Shown: positions 24,831 to 36,528, numbered from the stretch's first letter. The stretch is 60,000 nucleotides of DNA from Polytrichum commune (GCA_950295325.1 OX485809.1:12092001-12152000), one strand, 5' to 3'. Notes: generated by a model from the letters alone, not told the origin. Translations and numbers: made by a program.

Positions 24831-25313
24831 AGTTTACCGCAAAAGTAAATGCATATTCTACTTAGCCCTTCAGAGTTAGTGACTTTGACCTCGTCATCCC
24901 TCTCAAGTTTGTGAAGGAGTAAAGCTTGTAAATTGTGAGATGTCTTTTACAAAATTAAAAGTTTTGGCTAACATTGTGTCTCCCTTGGTCCTCCATGTAA
25001 CTTTGGCTCTAACTTCCGTTTTAACTTGTTTAAATACTTTAAGGCTTTCTTTACTTGCTGTAAGTTTATCACGGACTTCCCTATTAAAATGATCTTCATG
25101 GAGACAACCGTGGCTTTGCTTGACTATTCTCTTAACCTATTCTCCTTTTCCTTCTCCTTCCATTTTCCAACTTGTTGCTTGCAATATCATTTGTAAAATC
25201 TATGGATTTGCCGGCACGTGTGAAACGGTTTCACTAAACCATCCTACGTGTGTAAGTGCTTCCAAGACTTAAGGGTCCTCTAGGCATCTATTGTTTATTT
25301 TGTATATGATATA

Positions 25314-25960
25314 TCATGCTTGGGCCCATCCTAATTCAATCAAAAAGTGTATTGGGACATGGTCCGATCTAGTTGCCCCACCAATATTAGCATAGTCTCC
25401 TCTTGGCGAGGAGCCAGTGGGATTAATAAATGAATAAAACCTATCTAGCCTAGACAGTATTCTTGTTTCATCCATCTGACAATTGTCCCATGTGAATAAT
25501 GTTTCACTTGTATAGTTAAATGAATATCGGATGTTGAAGGTCAATTTGACTTGCTCCCATAATCCGTGCCATTTCCACTCTACCTTTGAACATTCCATTA
25601 TTATTGGTAGACATGTCTTAATCATTCTCTACCATGTTCCAATCTCCTCTAAAATTTCATTTGCTTCCCTAGGTAAGCATTGGACCATGCCTTTGCGCAT
25701 TTCAATACGTTCATGCATTTTGTTGGATGCGTAGATATTAGCAATATAAAGATAACCTTGAAAGTTTAAACCGTTGTAGTCTATTCCCACACATGCCTCC
25801 CTCCTTGTTAATGTGTTTAGTAATGGATCAATCGAAGTGTAGATGCCTCTCTTTCCTACACTTGGGACAAATTTGTCCTTTGCTTCGACATCCGAGATTT
25901 TGCACACAAAATTCCTATGTAGTAATGTCGCCACTTTATTAAAATTTTCAAGTCATGTAT
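25314..25960 (-). pseudogene. LINE endonuclease (EEP-type) remnant
   Basis: Two minus-strand frames in series: 25934-25629 with GIDYNGLNFQGYLYIANIYA and EANEILEEIGTW, then 25625-25314 with FTWDNCQMDETRILSRLDRF and SDHVPIHFLIE. These are the metal-site and C-terminal SDH landmarks of the L1-type apurinic-like endonuclease. The two parts are separated by a stop near 25627. In plant LINEs this domain nicks target DNA for target-primed reverse transcription. It lies upstream of the RT remnant, as expected. Confidence 0.75.
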
Positions 25961-26639
25961 TCTTGAAGAAAGAGTACCTTGATGCTTGGTTAAAAATCCT
26001 TAATATATCTTCTTAAAGAGATCATTGTGAGTCGGTCCTTTAACACTTGCATATTATAAGATTAAAATATTAATCTAATTACTAATGGGCATTGGTAAAT
26101 GTGGTATGTGCCTTAGTTGCTTTACTCAACCCCCTTTGCGACTTATGTGTCTTCCTGATACATGTGCGTGACATGGTAAAGAGTGCTACAACCCTCTTTG
26201 CTTGCCTTCAATTTTTTTGAAGTTAACAACATGTCTACTAGTGAATGATGCCTCTACCATTCGCCCAGGATTTGCTCCTCCCATGTAAAATTCTCTACTT
26301 CAAGATTTTCTATTGCCATGTCATTTTCCTCCCAGGCTTCACTCTTTGGGGATTCACCTACTCTAGATTGATATCAAAGGTGTCATTTTTCATGGGGAAG
26401 TGGATAGTTTGATGAATAGAATCAACTACTGTGGCTTGGTCTTGCCACGATCACTCATATACAACCACGTTGCTCCTGCTACGGTGTGTCCATCAATGGC
26501 CTCTATTGCTTGGCCGGCCTTATCATCTTGAACGGCTACTCCAAGGCACCCATGCTCATCTTTTTTTTGGCAATTGGGCCATGAGTTTGCACACCTTCGC
26601 CAACACTGACTTGAGGCGTTCGATCTATGGTCTTGGCCT

Positions 26640-27031
26640 AAAGCGATGTTTTCTCTACTATTGTTACTTTGTTGTTACAATTCACAGTAGTTGTTGTCTT
26701 TATTCCAGTGCTCTCCTGTAAGTTGGTAGTTGTTGTGTGTTTTGTTGAGGTTGCTCCGGGGATGATAGTTGTGTTGGGTTCTAGTTTTGATGTGTAGGCC
26801 CGTGCTCCCCTCATGATTGTTGTCCCTCTTGATGTGGCATTCAACCTTGGGCCAAATCCTTGTACCCTTGCCGCATGAAGAACAAGAAGTGTAGGAAGCA
26901 AGAGAGAGGTGCCCAACTTCGTTCGAATTGAAAGAGTGCCATATGTTTATTTTAATATTTTTTGGAGACATAAGTATTGCTTTAGAAGGTTGATGTGACT
27001 GTTTGTCACCTTCTAAACATGTGGATGTCAA
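26640..27031 (-). pseudogene. Possible LINE ORF1 remnant
   Basis: On the minus strand a Thr/Asn-rich reading follows 'CSSCGKGTRIWPKVEC', loosely like the CCHC zinc knuckle at the end of plant LINE ORF1 proteins. Position upstream of the endonuclease supports this, but the likeness is weak and the frames are broken. Confidence 0.3.
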
Positions 27032-27359
27032 ATTTAAGGTGGGTGTTGAATGATTATAAGGAATAGATGGTATTATCTATTTACAACCAAAAATGTGGTG
27101 GTGAGGCTATCACCCCATCATTCCCCACCTTTCTTGGCTAAAAAAAAAGAATCCAAACACATGCCAAGAGTTCTCCTTAAAATAAACAAGTAAGGAAAAA
27201 ATGAAAAAAAATGTGAAAAGGTGGGGGCCACTACTAGGATTGCAAGGCCAATGCAACAATAATGTTGACTCAATTTTTGAAATTGGTTGATAGGACTACA
27301 ACCAATATAGTGACCAGATCTGACATCTCAAATCAAGTAATTGTTGTTTGGGTCATGTC

Positions 27360-27730
27360 ACAATAACCATTTAATTATGGTTACATTTGTAAGTAGCTTA
27401 GTTGATCTTTATATATGTCTAAGGATTGGCATAGCCCTAGATTTGTGTGCTATTCATCTATTTTTACCTTTTTTAATGTTAATGTTAGTTATTGGAGAAA
27501 GTTTTATTTAATTATTTTAAGGATGGGAAGGAGTAGGTCTCGCTTCATATTTGTTAATTGAAATCTGGTTACACGGCTTCAAGCCAATAAAGCAACTATA
27601 AAAGCTGTACTTGTCAATTGAGTAGGTGATTTTGGATTAGCTCTCATGATAATGGGTTGTTTCACTATCTTCCAAACAATAGACTTTTTGACTATCTTTG
27701 CTTATGGTCGTTTTTGCTCTTTCTATGTGG
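27360..27730 (+). pseudogene. nad5: NUMT: fragment of mitochondrial nad5 (NADH dehydrogenase subunit 5)
   Basis: Translated in pieces, the + strand gives nad5 landmarks in the right order: MVTFVSSLVDLY (about 27382), HSPRFVCYSSIFTFF, LFxGWEGVGLASYLLIEIW, [35 protein letters not shown] and IDFLTIFA (to about 27710). These are the conserved membrane helices near residues 90-200 of plant NAD5, the proton-pumping subunit of complex I. In-frame stops (for example after VLVN) and frameshifts show that it is a dead nuclear copy. All of it lies in the part corresponding to the long second exon. Similarity fades after about 27725. Confidence 0.85.
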
Positions 27731-28222
27731 AAAGTATGTTATATTGTAGATTTTTTGACACCCTATGCCACGGAACCTGCTTGCTTTTTATTTCTAGTTG
27801 TGATTGTTTTATAGATATTCCCATAGGTAGGGCCCAACATGGCTTTTCCAAGTGCCTAGGGTGCCAAACCTAGGAGAAATGGAAGGCAAAGGACTTCGAA
27901 TTCGAGACCTTGTGGATCCCCACACCAAGCCTTTGGCCATCAACTCCAATTTAATCACATGTGCACATACCTTGAAGGTAATGTAGTTATTGGGTAACGG
28001 AGCTATTGCATCTAGTTACTACACATATTTATTGCATGTATTAACTGCACATCTTTATTGTATATTGTTATTGTACATATTTACTGCACGATTATTGCAC
28101 ACAGTTATTATATACTTTGCAAATTTGTGTAGGTTGCATGTGAATGTTTGAAAATAATTCTGTAGACACTTTTATCTTACAAAGTGACCATATATGTGCA
28201 TGAGTGGGAAGATCTTTCTAAA
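27731..28222. other. Intergenic, short degenerate repeats
   Basis: About 28015-28110 repeats the phrase ttattgcacat/ttactgcacat several times at 15-25 base spacing. Nothing coding is seen. Confidence 0.5.
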
Positions 28223-28350
28223 ACTAGGATGGTGGGTTCAAACATACACTTGCAATTGACACAATGGTCCTTTGGTGTAAAATCAACCACTTGGCAAATG
28301 GCTACTTCGACACAAAGGACCATTGTGTCAAATACAAGTGTGTGGTAGTA

Positions 28351-30139
28351 TGTGAGGCCAAACCCACCACCCTTAAGCGTCCTAGTCCGGGTGATGGTCT
28401 TGAGAATCACATGTAGTGTATGTAGCGTGAAAATTGATCTCTTCACATCCTTAAGCATTCATGTCATTGTGAATCACTTTGTTTATTAGAAGTAGCCTCT
28501 TGGCTCGTGGTCGCGTTGGCCTTTTCTAGGGTCCAACCGGTGGCCTTGGCAACACAAGCTCTCAAGGATATTCCCCTTTGGCCTTTGATTATCCTTTCCT
28601 TCACATTGCCCTTGCTAGAGTCTTCCACTTTATCCATTTTTTATAAGTGATTGAGTTTTACCAAAAAGGACGTAAGTGTTGAAAAACACTCCCTCAATGG
28701 TTAATCACAATTACAATTGCCTTTGAGGCCACACGTGATTCTAGATAAACTAATGCTTTAACTACTTGGCTTGCACTACAAAGTCTAAACACCTAATGTA
28801 ATGGTTTCTAGAAATACTAATGTATGGTTATTTAGGACCAGCCTTGACTAGCTTCTCATGTTAATCCGATGTGGTTAGGCTCCCCAAATAACCGGCCTTT
28901 AATGCCTTCTCACATCAATCCACTATCGGGCAGCTCCAGGGCTTAGCCTCAACCGAAATCACCCCAGTCAGCAGCTCCAGGGCTTAGCCTCGACCGAAAT
29001 CACCCCAGTCAGCAGCTCCAGGGCTTAGCTTCAACCGAAACCACCCCAGTCCCGCAGCTCCAGGGCTTAGCCTCGACCGAAATCACCCCAGTCCGCAGCT
29101 CCAGGGCTTAGCCTCAACCGAAATCACCCCAGTCAGCAGCTCCAGGGCTTAGCCTCAACCGAAATCACCCCAGTCCCGCAGCTCCAGGGCTTAGCCTCAA
29201 CCGAAATCACCCCAGTCCAGCAGCTCCAGGGCTTAGCCTCGACCGAAATCACCCCAGTCCGCAGCTCCAGGGCTTAGCCTCAACCGAAACCACCCCAGTC
29301 CCGCAGCTCCAGGGCTTAGCCCCAACCGAAATCACCACAGTCCAGCAGCTAGACCTCCTTAGGCTCAACTCAGGCTCAATCAAGCCGAACTAAAATTCAC
29401 CATAACCACCTAATCACCTAATTGCTCAAAGGCCCACATGGGAGCCTTTTAGCTACACACTTAAATGTAATCCCCTCAAGATGCTTAATCGGACAATTGC
29501 TAACTCTTTTATTCTTCGGCTAATAAGCTACCTAATTACCTAACATCATTAACTAATCCACACACGTGGCCCCAAGCTCTAAGAGCTCACCTCCCTTGAG
29601 AGGACTTGAGAGAGAGAACTTAACTAATTAACTTCACTAAAACTAATAACCTACACACGTGGCTCAAGCTCTTAAGAACTTGCTCCCTTGAGAGCGCTTG
29701 ATGGAGAGAGAGGTAAATGAGAGAAAAAACACCTTAAGTAGCAAAGAGGGAGAGAGGGAGAGAGGGAGAGAGAGGTGAGGATAGGGTGAGAGGATTAGCA
29801 CCTCCAATCACAATCCCTTAACCTTCTCCTCCAAAGTAGGGACTAATCCCCATCCACCAAGCTTCCTCCTTCCTAAACTAACAAGGTGGATCCAAAAGTG
29901 GGCATTTAACCCGCGGAGCTCACCTTGCTTCACCTTACCCCCTACTCACATTATCAAGGCATACTCTTATTGAAACCAAACCTTGAAATAATCACACAAC
30001 ACCACCTAATGCCTAAAGTTAAATCCACACCACTCTTCACTCTTTTTATGTTTTGTGAATAATCATAACACATCAAAGTCAAACTAAAATTGGTTTCGAA
30101 GAGTTAATCACCATATGTGGGCACCATTTTGGGCTCACA
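28351..30139. mobile_element. Solo LTR of a Ty3/gypsy element (1789 bp) with 5 bp TSD
   Basis: Begins TGTGAGGCCAAACCC and ends TTTGGGCTCACA, the same termini as the LTRs of the complete element at 34.55-43.96 kb. It also shares inner terminal phrases (cccttaagcgtcc; atgtgggcacc). It is flanked by TAGTA at 28346-28350 and 30140-30144. No internal domain follows, so it is a product of LTR-LTR recombination. The middle differs strongly from the complete element's LTR and carries its own minisatellite, so it is another subfamily. Confidence 0.9.
28930..29345. repeat. 41 bp minisatellite, ten units, inside the solo LTR
   Basis: Ten successive units start gcagctccagggcttagcct and end caccccagtc plus 0-3 extra bases, so unit length is 40-42 bp. 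Units differ at a few sites (cctcaacc/cctcgacc, aaatcacc/aaaccacc). The complete element's LTRs lack this array. Confidence 0.95.
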
Positions 30140-30159
30140 TAGTACCCACCATCCTAGTA

Positions 30160-31410
30160 GCGGGGACTACAAGTGGAAAAAATGGTATGTTGGGGGAACA
30201 CAAGAGAGGTGGCGGGCATGGAGCCAAGGTGACAACATGGTATGGGCAATTATAAAAAGTAGGATGATTTATTTAAAAGTATATAAATTCCATTTCTATC
30301 TTAAAATTCTTCATGAAGCATGGTGGTGGGTCATGGGGGTTATGAGCATGTGCATGGGCATTCATGCATATGGCGGGTACACACGAGTATAGGAGGCATG
30401 TTCATGAACATATGGTTGCATTGTTGTATGGGGTTGGGTTCATCTAGGATATTAAGTCATATGCATGGGTGCAATGGGTTAGGATGGCACATGTCCAAGC
30501 TAGTACTTCTATAAACAACCATTGGCTTAGACAAATGCAATCTACCCCCTTGATATGCATGAATGCATGAATGGTTTTATGATAACCTTAAATTTGTCAT
30601 AAATATCCACTTCAAATTTCTTATCCATATTTAAATGATATTCAGAGATGCTCTTAACCCTTTATTGTCATTAGATGCATGCTACATACCCGAGGGGGTG
30701 TACTCTTCATTGGAAGCTAAAATGACGTGCATGGGTTACTATGGAATTAAATCTCCTATATATAAGTTTATAGAGCAAAACAAGTGTGTACGTACTAGCA
30801 ATAGGCTAGAAACTGGATCATGTATTTCTACTAAGCTTTTCAATTTAATTTGATAAATGCCCCCACTACATACACAAAGTATAAAACATAAATTAAATTA
30901 TCCTTTATTACATGTAAAATCCACTTTCACTTTCAAATGAGAAAATCATTGATTTTTTTTTTTCCATCCATAACATGTAACTCATTGATTGCATCACACA
31001 AACAAAGGCAAGAGCATTGTAACTTAGCCACAACCCATAGAGCAAAACTCAAGGGAGCCCATGAGTGCTCCAAGAGCCCAAATGCAAAACTCCACTAGAA
31101 TGAATATGGTAGTCATTGAGGACTATTATCACATGACAACTATGAATGAAATGTGAGTTAAATGAAATTGATAATTTATTATTGTCAATTTTTCCTCTTA
31201 GCCTTAGGGCCCCCTTTTATACATTTACTTGCACTTCAATACTCTAAGTAGCTTATTTAAATGTACATACTAGAGAAAAATTAGATCTCTCCCCTTGTGT
31301 ATACTATGTATGTTAATGCCTCAAACAATACCCTTTCTTACACTCACTCTACTTTCGGACATGGTATGAAGAGTCCAGCCCCTAGGCCACATATGTTAAA
31401 AATTGAGACA
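30160..31410. repeat. Diverged dispersed repeat, copy A (direct partner at 46580-48430)
   Basis: Shares with the 46.6-48.4 kb block, in the same order and orientation: ggggactaca, ggtggcgggcatggagc/ggtggtgggcatggagc, the His/Met-like catgggcat...catgcatatg stretch, gttgggttcatc, actcttcattggaa, atttattgtcaat and ggtatga(a/g)gagtcca. Divergence is considerable, with large indels. No gene is visible in either copy. It may be an old transposon family or a remnant local duplication. Confidence 0.65.
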
Positions 31411-31461
31411 AACCATGTTACTCATTGCATTGTTTTGCAAGTGGTGCTCATTTGTGACACT

Positions 31462-32068
31462 CAAGGTTGTCTATCCCGACGTCATGACGGTGTCGTGCCG
31501 TCATGACGTGTTGTGACGGACCCCTCCGTCACGACACAATAGGGTCCACGTAGGGTCAACCTAGGGGGCAGCTAGTAGGGTGGGTAAAATACTTACCTTC
31601 TTGCCAAGGTGGCGTCCTATGTGGCAAAAAAGGCCGACGTGGACGTGGATATGCCTAGCGCCAGGTAAACCATTTTGTCATTTTGTTATCATTATGTTAA
31701 AATCAAAGTAGTAAAATATGACTAAGGAGTGTGTGGGGCGGACGGGGGGCGGGAACGGGGGTGGGAAAGGGGGGTAGGGTGGGAACGGGGCGGGAACGGG
31801 GCGGACCCGGGGGGGGGGGAACGGGGGCGGACGGGGACTAGTAAATTTTCCCCCACTTTACCTCTACTTTGCTGACATGTCATCACACGTGGACATCTTA
31901 CATCCTACGTGTCCGAAATGGGGTAATGTAATTACACACATAATTCGGTAAAATTCAAGTCCATTAGGATAAAGACAACATCTGGCATAATGTCGTGACG
32001 GATACGTGTCGTGACGGCACGACATTATGCCGAGATTAGCCTCCGTCACGACACAATAGACAACCCTG
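31462..32068. mobile_element. Non-autonomous hAT-type element (607 bp) with 8 bp TSD
   Basis: The left terminus CAAGGTTGTCTAT and the right terminus, reversed CAGGGTTGTCTAT, are inverted. Both subterminal regions are full of cgtcacgacac/gtcgtgacg palindromes. It is flanked by GTGACACT at 31454-31461 and 32069-32076. CA(A/G)GG termini with an 8 bp duplication are diagnostic of hAT. No transposase is present, and the middle is extremely G-rich. Confidence 0.9.
31735..31842 (+). repeat. G-rich tract with many GGG(G) runs, potential G-quadruplex
   Basis: About 15 runs of three or more G separated by short aac, cg or t spacers (phrases gggaacgggg and ggcggac recur), including a G-run of 12 or more near 31810. 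It lies in the centre of the hAT-type element. Confidence 0.8.
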
Positions 32069-32354
32069 GTGACACTCAACTTGGATGGTCATGTAATGTA
32101 GAAAAACAAAATAAAAAACAAAAACAAAATAAATAAAAATCATTCACACATTGGGGAGATTGAACGGTCATACAATTTGAGGTAGCTAACCCAAGTGATA
32201 CTTTGGATGACGGGATTGTAACAGTAACAATAGAGAGTGATTTCGTCTAAACTGTTCTTTACGAATTTTGGGCACATTGAAAGTTGAATTCCTCATTCTA
32301 TATTTGCATGAATTCTCTGGAGGAGGTCAATAGTCATTGACCACCCGTGTTCTT

Positions 32355-32785
32355 GTATATAAGATAATAATTTCAAGCAATCTTTTGATCCCCCCCTTTT
32401 TTTAAATTTTTTTGTCCCACGATGGTGGTTGCCGCTTCACTCAAGCTGAGATGAGCATTCATGGGATCAAACTTTTCTTGAAAGTGGATAAGATTACGAT
32501 CTTCATGTGTGTGTGTGTTTTGTTGTTGTTGCCGCCTTCATCCAAGTTGAAATGAGCATTTACGGGGGATAATTTTTTTTTTAAAATGGGCATTTCATAT
32601 ATGAGATACTCATTTCAAGCAAGGATCTGATCCCCCTTAACGTTAATTTCTTTTACAATGGATGTCGTTGCCTTCAGCCAAACTGAAATGAACATTCAAG
32701 GGGATCAAACTTTTTCTTGAAATGGGTATCATGTATATGATATACTCGTTTTAAGCAAACTTTTGATCCCCTATTAGATGTTTTT
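32355..32785. repeat. Imperfect tandem repeats (three units, ~120-180 bp)
   Basis: Each unit contains the phrase ttgccgcttcactcaagctg or a variant (gccgccttcatccaagttg, cgttgccttcagccaaactg), then agatgagcatt, then gatcaaac and a ttcaagcaa...gatcccc block. T-rich runs separate the units, which are well diverged. Confidence 0.65.
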
Positions 32786-33229
32786 TTTTTAAAATTAAAA
32801 AATATACTCCAATAGTGATGAACTTGCGTCCTTGAAGGCTTGAATTTTTGCTTTGGGATCTGGGCTCCCAAGATTGAAGTAGCCATGATGTTCTCTTAAT
32901 ATGGCTTCACTATGTGGATAACAATCTATGTTTGGAGGAACGATGTGTCCATGACCTTTTTTGATCCCACTTTTAAGATTTCTATTTTCAATTGGCCTTC
33001 AATGTGACCCTTCGAAGGCCTTCGTTGTATGCTTCAAAATGCTTAAAGGATCTAATATGTTGATGGGTTGTCACACTCCTTTCTTGCTCCATCAACTAGT
33101 TGGCTGCTAATCACGTCCAAACTTTGTCAAAGCACCTCCCAAGCTAGTCTTTCATCTCTAGAACACTCCTTCAGCGTATACTACCGTAAACTTCCTTGTT
33201 AAGGTCCGGAACATGCTCTGTACACTACC

Positions 33230-33490
33230 TACCAACTTATATTTTTGGCCCGATAGGCCAACTTCCTGAGGTTGTTTCCACAAACTAAGCTTGAATCTAA
33301 TGTCTCTAACCTTGTACCAACCTATGGTAGATTTTTCACGTCATTTTGGCCACTTTCATATTGCGGATCAACTAATGTTTTTGGTTACATCAACCAACTT
33401 CTGGAAGTGGTTTTTGTAAATTAATTCCAAATTTTGGCCTCTCTAACCTCCTACCAACCTATGGTAATGATTTCATGTCATTCCAACCAC
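33230..33490 (-). repeat. Inverted, diverged copy of the 135 bp repeat of 45.8-46.15 kb
   Basis: Two units near 33290-33420 and 33430-33490 read taccaacctatggta, then tgtcattccaaccac or a variant, then caacttctggaagtgg. Reverse-complemented, these are the landmarks of the repeats at 45809-46150. The gypsy element lies between the two clusters. Confidence 0.6.
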
Positions 33491-34509
33491 TTGCATGAGA
33501 CATTCTACGATGAGCGTCACATCTATACCCATACCTTACTTCCTAACACATTTCTAGGTAATACATCACAAGTCATCGAATGCACACTTCCACCAACACG
33601 CTCAACACCTTAGCCTTGTCAACCCTAAGGAGTATGCAAGTTTACAAAAGATCAACAATAAGAGAATACCGACAAATGAGTGGACTATATAAATTCCTTT
33701 CTCAACACTTTACTATTTGTTTTTCATTTACACCCACTTCCTAAAGAGAAGAAATAACATTAGTCTTTTACCTTGACATGTGATGTCTGTTCATCGCCTT
33801 CCTCTCATGGCCACGTCAGCATGAAAGTGGGGGCAACTTAGTATCTACTTTCATAAGTGGACCATGTGATTAATGTTAGGGCTAAGTGTTTTATGTTAGT
33901 TTTGGGTTTTAGTGTTAGTAAGTGTGTTTAGTCAAGTGGGACTGGGTTTTCTTTATTTTCTATTTTCTATTTGTTTAGAATTATTGTGTTAGGTACCTTA
34001 AATCAATCTGGGAGAAAGATTCCATTAGTTTAAAGATATTATAGTTGGAAATTTGTAAGTTTTGGAGGAGTTTAGCAATTGTTGTATGTATAATGTCCCT
34101 TATTCCTATAGTAATTATAATAAGTGGTAGTACAATCCATCATAGTTGGGATGGGAGTGGGTGGATAATGACATATTTATCAAGTTTTTAGTTGGTGGCT
34201 TGTGAGCCACCTAAACCACTTGCGGTTTGAAATAAGGCTCACAGTCTAGTAAGAAATGAAAATATTTGTTAGGAATTAGATTAATTTTAGATAGTTAGCA
34301 TTGTTAAGATGATTAAATAATATACAAGGACAAGCATGGCTTCAAGTGGAGGACATTGTCGAGCGAATGAAGCGTCGAGCAGATGAAGTCGGGGCGGATG
34401 AAGGCCGTTGGATCAAGAGGGTGGCAGACGAAGATTGTTGGATTTAGAAGTTTAAAAAATGATAGTTAGGGTGGAGTTGGCTGTAGATGCTAACCATTAG
34501 ATGTAGATA
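33491..34509. other. Intergenic, no gene seen
   Basis: AT-rich, with repeated gttag/ttagtg phrases at 33870-33920 and a small hairpin gtggcttgtgagccac near 34196. No supported gene. Confidence 0.5.
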
Positions 34510-34554
34510 CGGCTAGATCTATAGTTGATAAGACTTTGTGGTTACAGGGGGGGT

Positions 34555-36467
34555 TGTGAGGCCAAACCCCCCACCCTTAAGCGTCCGTAGTCCGAGTAGT
34601 GGGTTTGGGCTCACATTCCTCCGCGGTATTGGATTTGGACTTGGATGAGTCCATAGTGCAAGGTTCACCCTTCAAGTGGTCTTGGATTTAACTAGCTCCT
34701 TCATAAACCCAGCTTCTTAGCTTCTAACTAAACAAACCCAGCTCCTTCATAAACCCAGCTCCTTCATAAACCCACAACTTTGTAGTTGTAATCCCCAACT
34801 ACCTCACTAATTATTCAAGCCCTTAACTAATCTTCCTACCTAATTTCCCTAATTCTACTAACAATCCCTTTCTAATCACACAATTCTTCTCTAATCCTAA
34901 AATCCTAAAATCCTAGAGAGGAGAGGGGGAGAGAGAATTTCCTAACTTCACTAAGACTAACTAATCCACACAAGTATATTTTTGCACTCATCACAACATC
35001 AAGTGCTCAACTCTTAAACATGGAACTTGCAACCACGTGTATTCAAAACATGAACTTAAAGTACCACAAATTGGAATCATGAATTAACTTTAAAATCCTT
35101 CACGTCAACACTAATTCTACCAAGAGGTCAAGCCCTCTTCAAGGCTAACAAGCCTTGGCTCTCAAACTAAAAACTAAGCACACACATGTGCTCCAATATG
35201 GCTTCCCACACCCACACTTATAACTCGTGGGGTGCCTTGGAGCACAAAGGAAAGAGAGGATGAGTGAGGGAAGAATGAGGGATTATATAGTAAGCTTGAG
35301 GGGGTGAGCACCCTCAAGGCTCACGATAAGCCCTTGAGATTTCCTCCTACTTAGTAGGCGCCAATCCTATCTTCTAAGCCTTCCTCCCTCAAATGATCAA
35401 CAAGGATCCTAATTCGAACATTTAACTAGCCTTGGCTTTCTACCTACCACACTTTACCAAACTTGGGATGCTTCAACCCAAACTTAGCCTCCTTCGCTTT
35501 CCGCCGCCATAACTTTCTCCCCTTACTTTCCCAAATCGTCGCTCACCACTTAATTCAAACCACGATGCTTAACTCGTGATTTGATTGGTGCTTTGAAAAT
35601 TTGCTTATCCTCCACCTTGCATTCTTCCTTGGGCCTTCCCCATTAAGTGGCCATGATGAGGTGGTCCACTTGTGCGCTCCATGTGATCCTCCATTCATCC
35701 CAATTCGAATGCACTTGCCTCTTGAGTCACTTTGGTTGTCTCCATCCATTTGTACTAGCCTACTCACTAACTACTCAATCCAAGTTCTCCTTCTAACTCA
35801 CGATAAGCCCTTGAGATTTCCTCCTACTTAGTAGGCGCCAATCCTATCTTCTAAGCCTTCCTCCCTCAAATGATCAACAAGGATCCTAATTCGAACATTT
35901 AACTAGCCTTGGCTTTCTACCTACCACACTTTACCAAACTTGGGATGCTTCAACCCAAACTTAGCCTCCTTCGCTTTCCGCCGCCATAACTTTCTTCCCT
36001 TACTTTCCCAAATCGTCGCTCACCACTTAATTCAAACCACGATGCTTAACTCGTGATTTGATTGGTGCTTTGAGAATTTGCTTATCCTCCACCTTGCATT
36101 CTTCCTTGGGCCTTCCCCATTAAGTGGCCATGATGAGGTGGTCCACTTGTGCGCTCCATGTGATCCTCCATTCATCCCAATTCGAATGCACTTGCCTCTT
36201 GAGTCACTTTGGTTGTCTCCATCCATTTGTACTAGCCTACTCACTAACTACTCAATCCAAGTTCTCCTTACCTATCCTCATTCACTCAAATCCTTCCGAA
36301 GGTAAAAACACAATAACAACTCACATCCTAGCCTCTTACAACATGGTACTTCTAAGACTAACATTTCACTCTTTTTATATTTTTGTGAAGTAACATGCTA
36401 CTTCAAAGTGCATCAACTAACGTTTCAAGGGTCTAAGACTAAATGTGGGCACCCTTTTGGGCTCACA
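34555..36467 (-). repeat. 3' LTR (coding sense), 1913 bp, with an internal 477 bp tandem duplication
   Basis: Same ends as the other LTR. It is longer because 35320-35796 is repeated at 35797-36273. The two copies differ at only two bases that I noticed (cttctcccctt/cttcttccctt; gctttgaaaat/gctttgagaat), and the second copy matches the other LTR. The terminal 12 bases of the LTR are themselves nearly inverted (TGTGAGGCCAAA and TGTGAGCCCAAA). Confidence 0.92.
35320..36273. repeat. 477 bp tandem duplication inside the 3' LTR
   Basis: Offset of exactly 477 bases between matching landmarks (tcacgataagccc at 35321 and 35798). Only this LTR has it, so it arose after or during the last replication cycle, for example by slippage. 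Confidence 0.92.
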
Positions 36468-36471
36468 TAAT

Positions 36472-36490
36472 TGGCGACCATCGGGGGATG
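36472..36490 (+). other. PBS-like sequence at the wrong end of the element
   Basis: Four bases (TAAT) after the LTR terminus, on the + strand, stands TGGCGACCATCGGGGGATG. TGG at this spacing looks like a tRNA primer-binding site, and TGGCGACCA resembles the complement of a plant tRNA-Arg 3' end (from memory). In the coding sense this place should hold a polypurine tract, but none is visible. Confidence 0.4.
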
Positions 36491-36528
36491 AATCCAAACA
36501 TCTCTTGCTCCAAGGGTAAGTTGCCTAG

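Larger units (their letters stand above)
21706..27100 (-). mobile_element. Decayed L1-type LINE retrotransposon
   Basis: Minus-strand fragments appear in LINE order: possible ORF1 (about 26640-27030), endonuclease (25314-25960), reverse transcriptase (about 23850-24800) and a C-terminal zinc-binding region (about 21870-22740). The low-coordinate end is a run that on the minus strand is A-rich (aaacaaaacaaaaaaacaaa, about 21711-21730), as expected for a LINE 3' tail. Every domain is broken by stops and frameshifts, so it is inactive. The 5' end is not sharply defined and no target duplication was found. Confidence 0.75.
28223..30158. mobile_element. Foldback MITE split by a solo LTR
   Basis: The left part (28223-28350) starts actaggatggtgggt and contains an internal hairpin (gacacaatggtcctttg against caaaggaccattgtgtc). 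The right remnant after the LTR (30145-30158) reads cccaccatcctagt, the exact complement of the left terminus. Rejoining across the LTR with one TAGTA copy gives a palindromic element of about 140 bp. No clear target duplication of its own is seen. Confidence 0.75.

Noticed and set aside
26431-26721. 96-residue + strand frame
   Set aside because: Antisense to the decayed LINE 5' region.
27880-27925. cttcgaattcgagacc as a tRNA B-box
   Set aside because: No A box or cloverleaf around it; no tRNA gene could be supported anywhere in the window.
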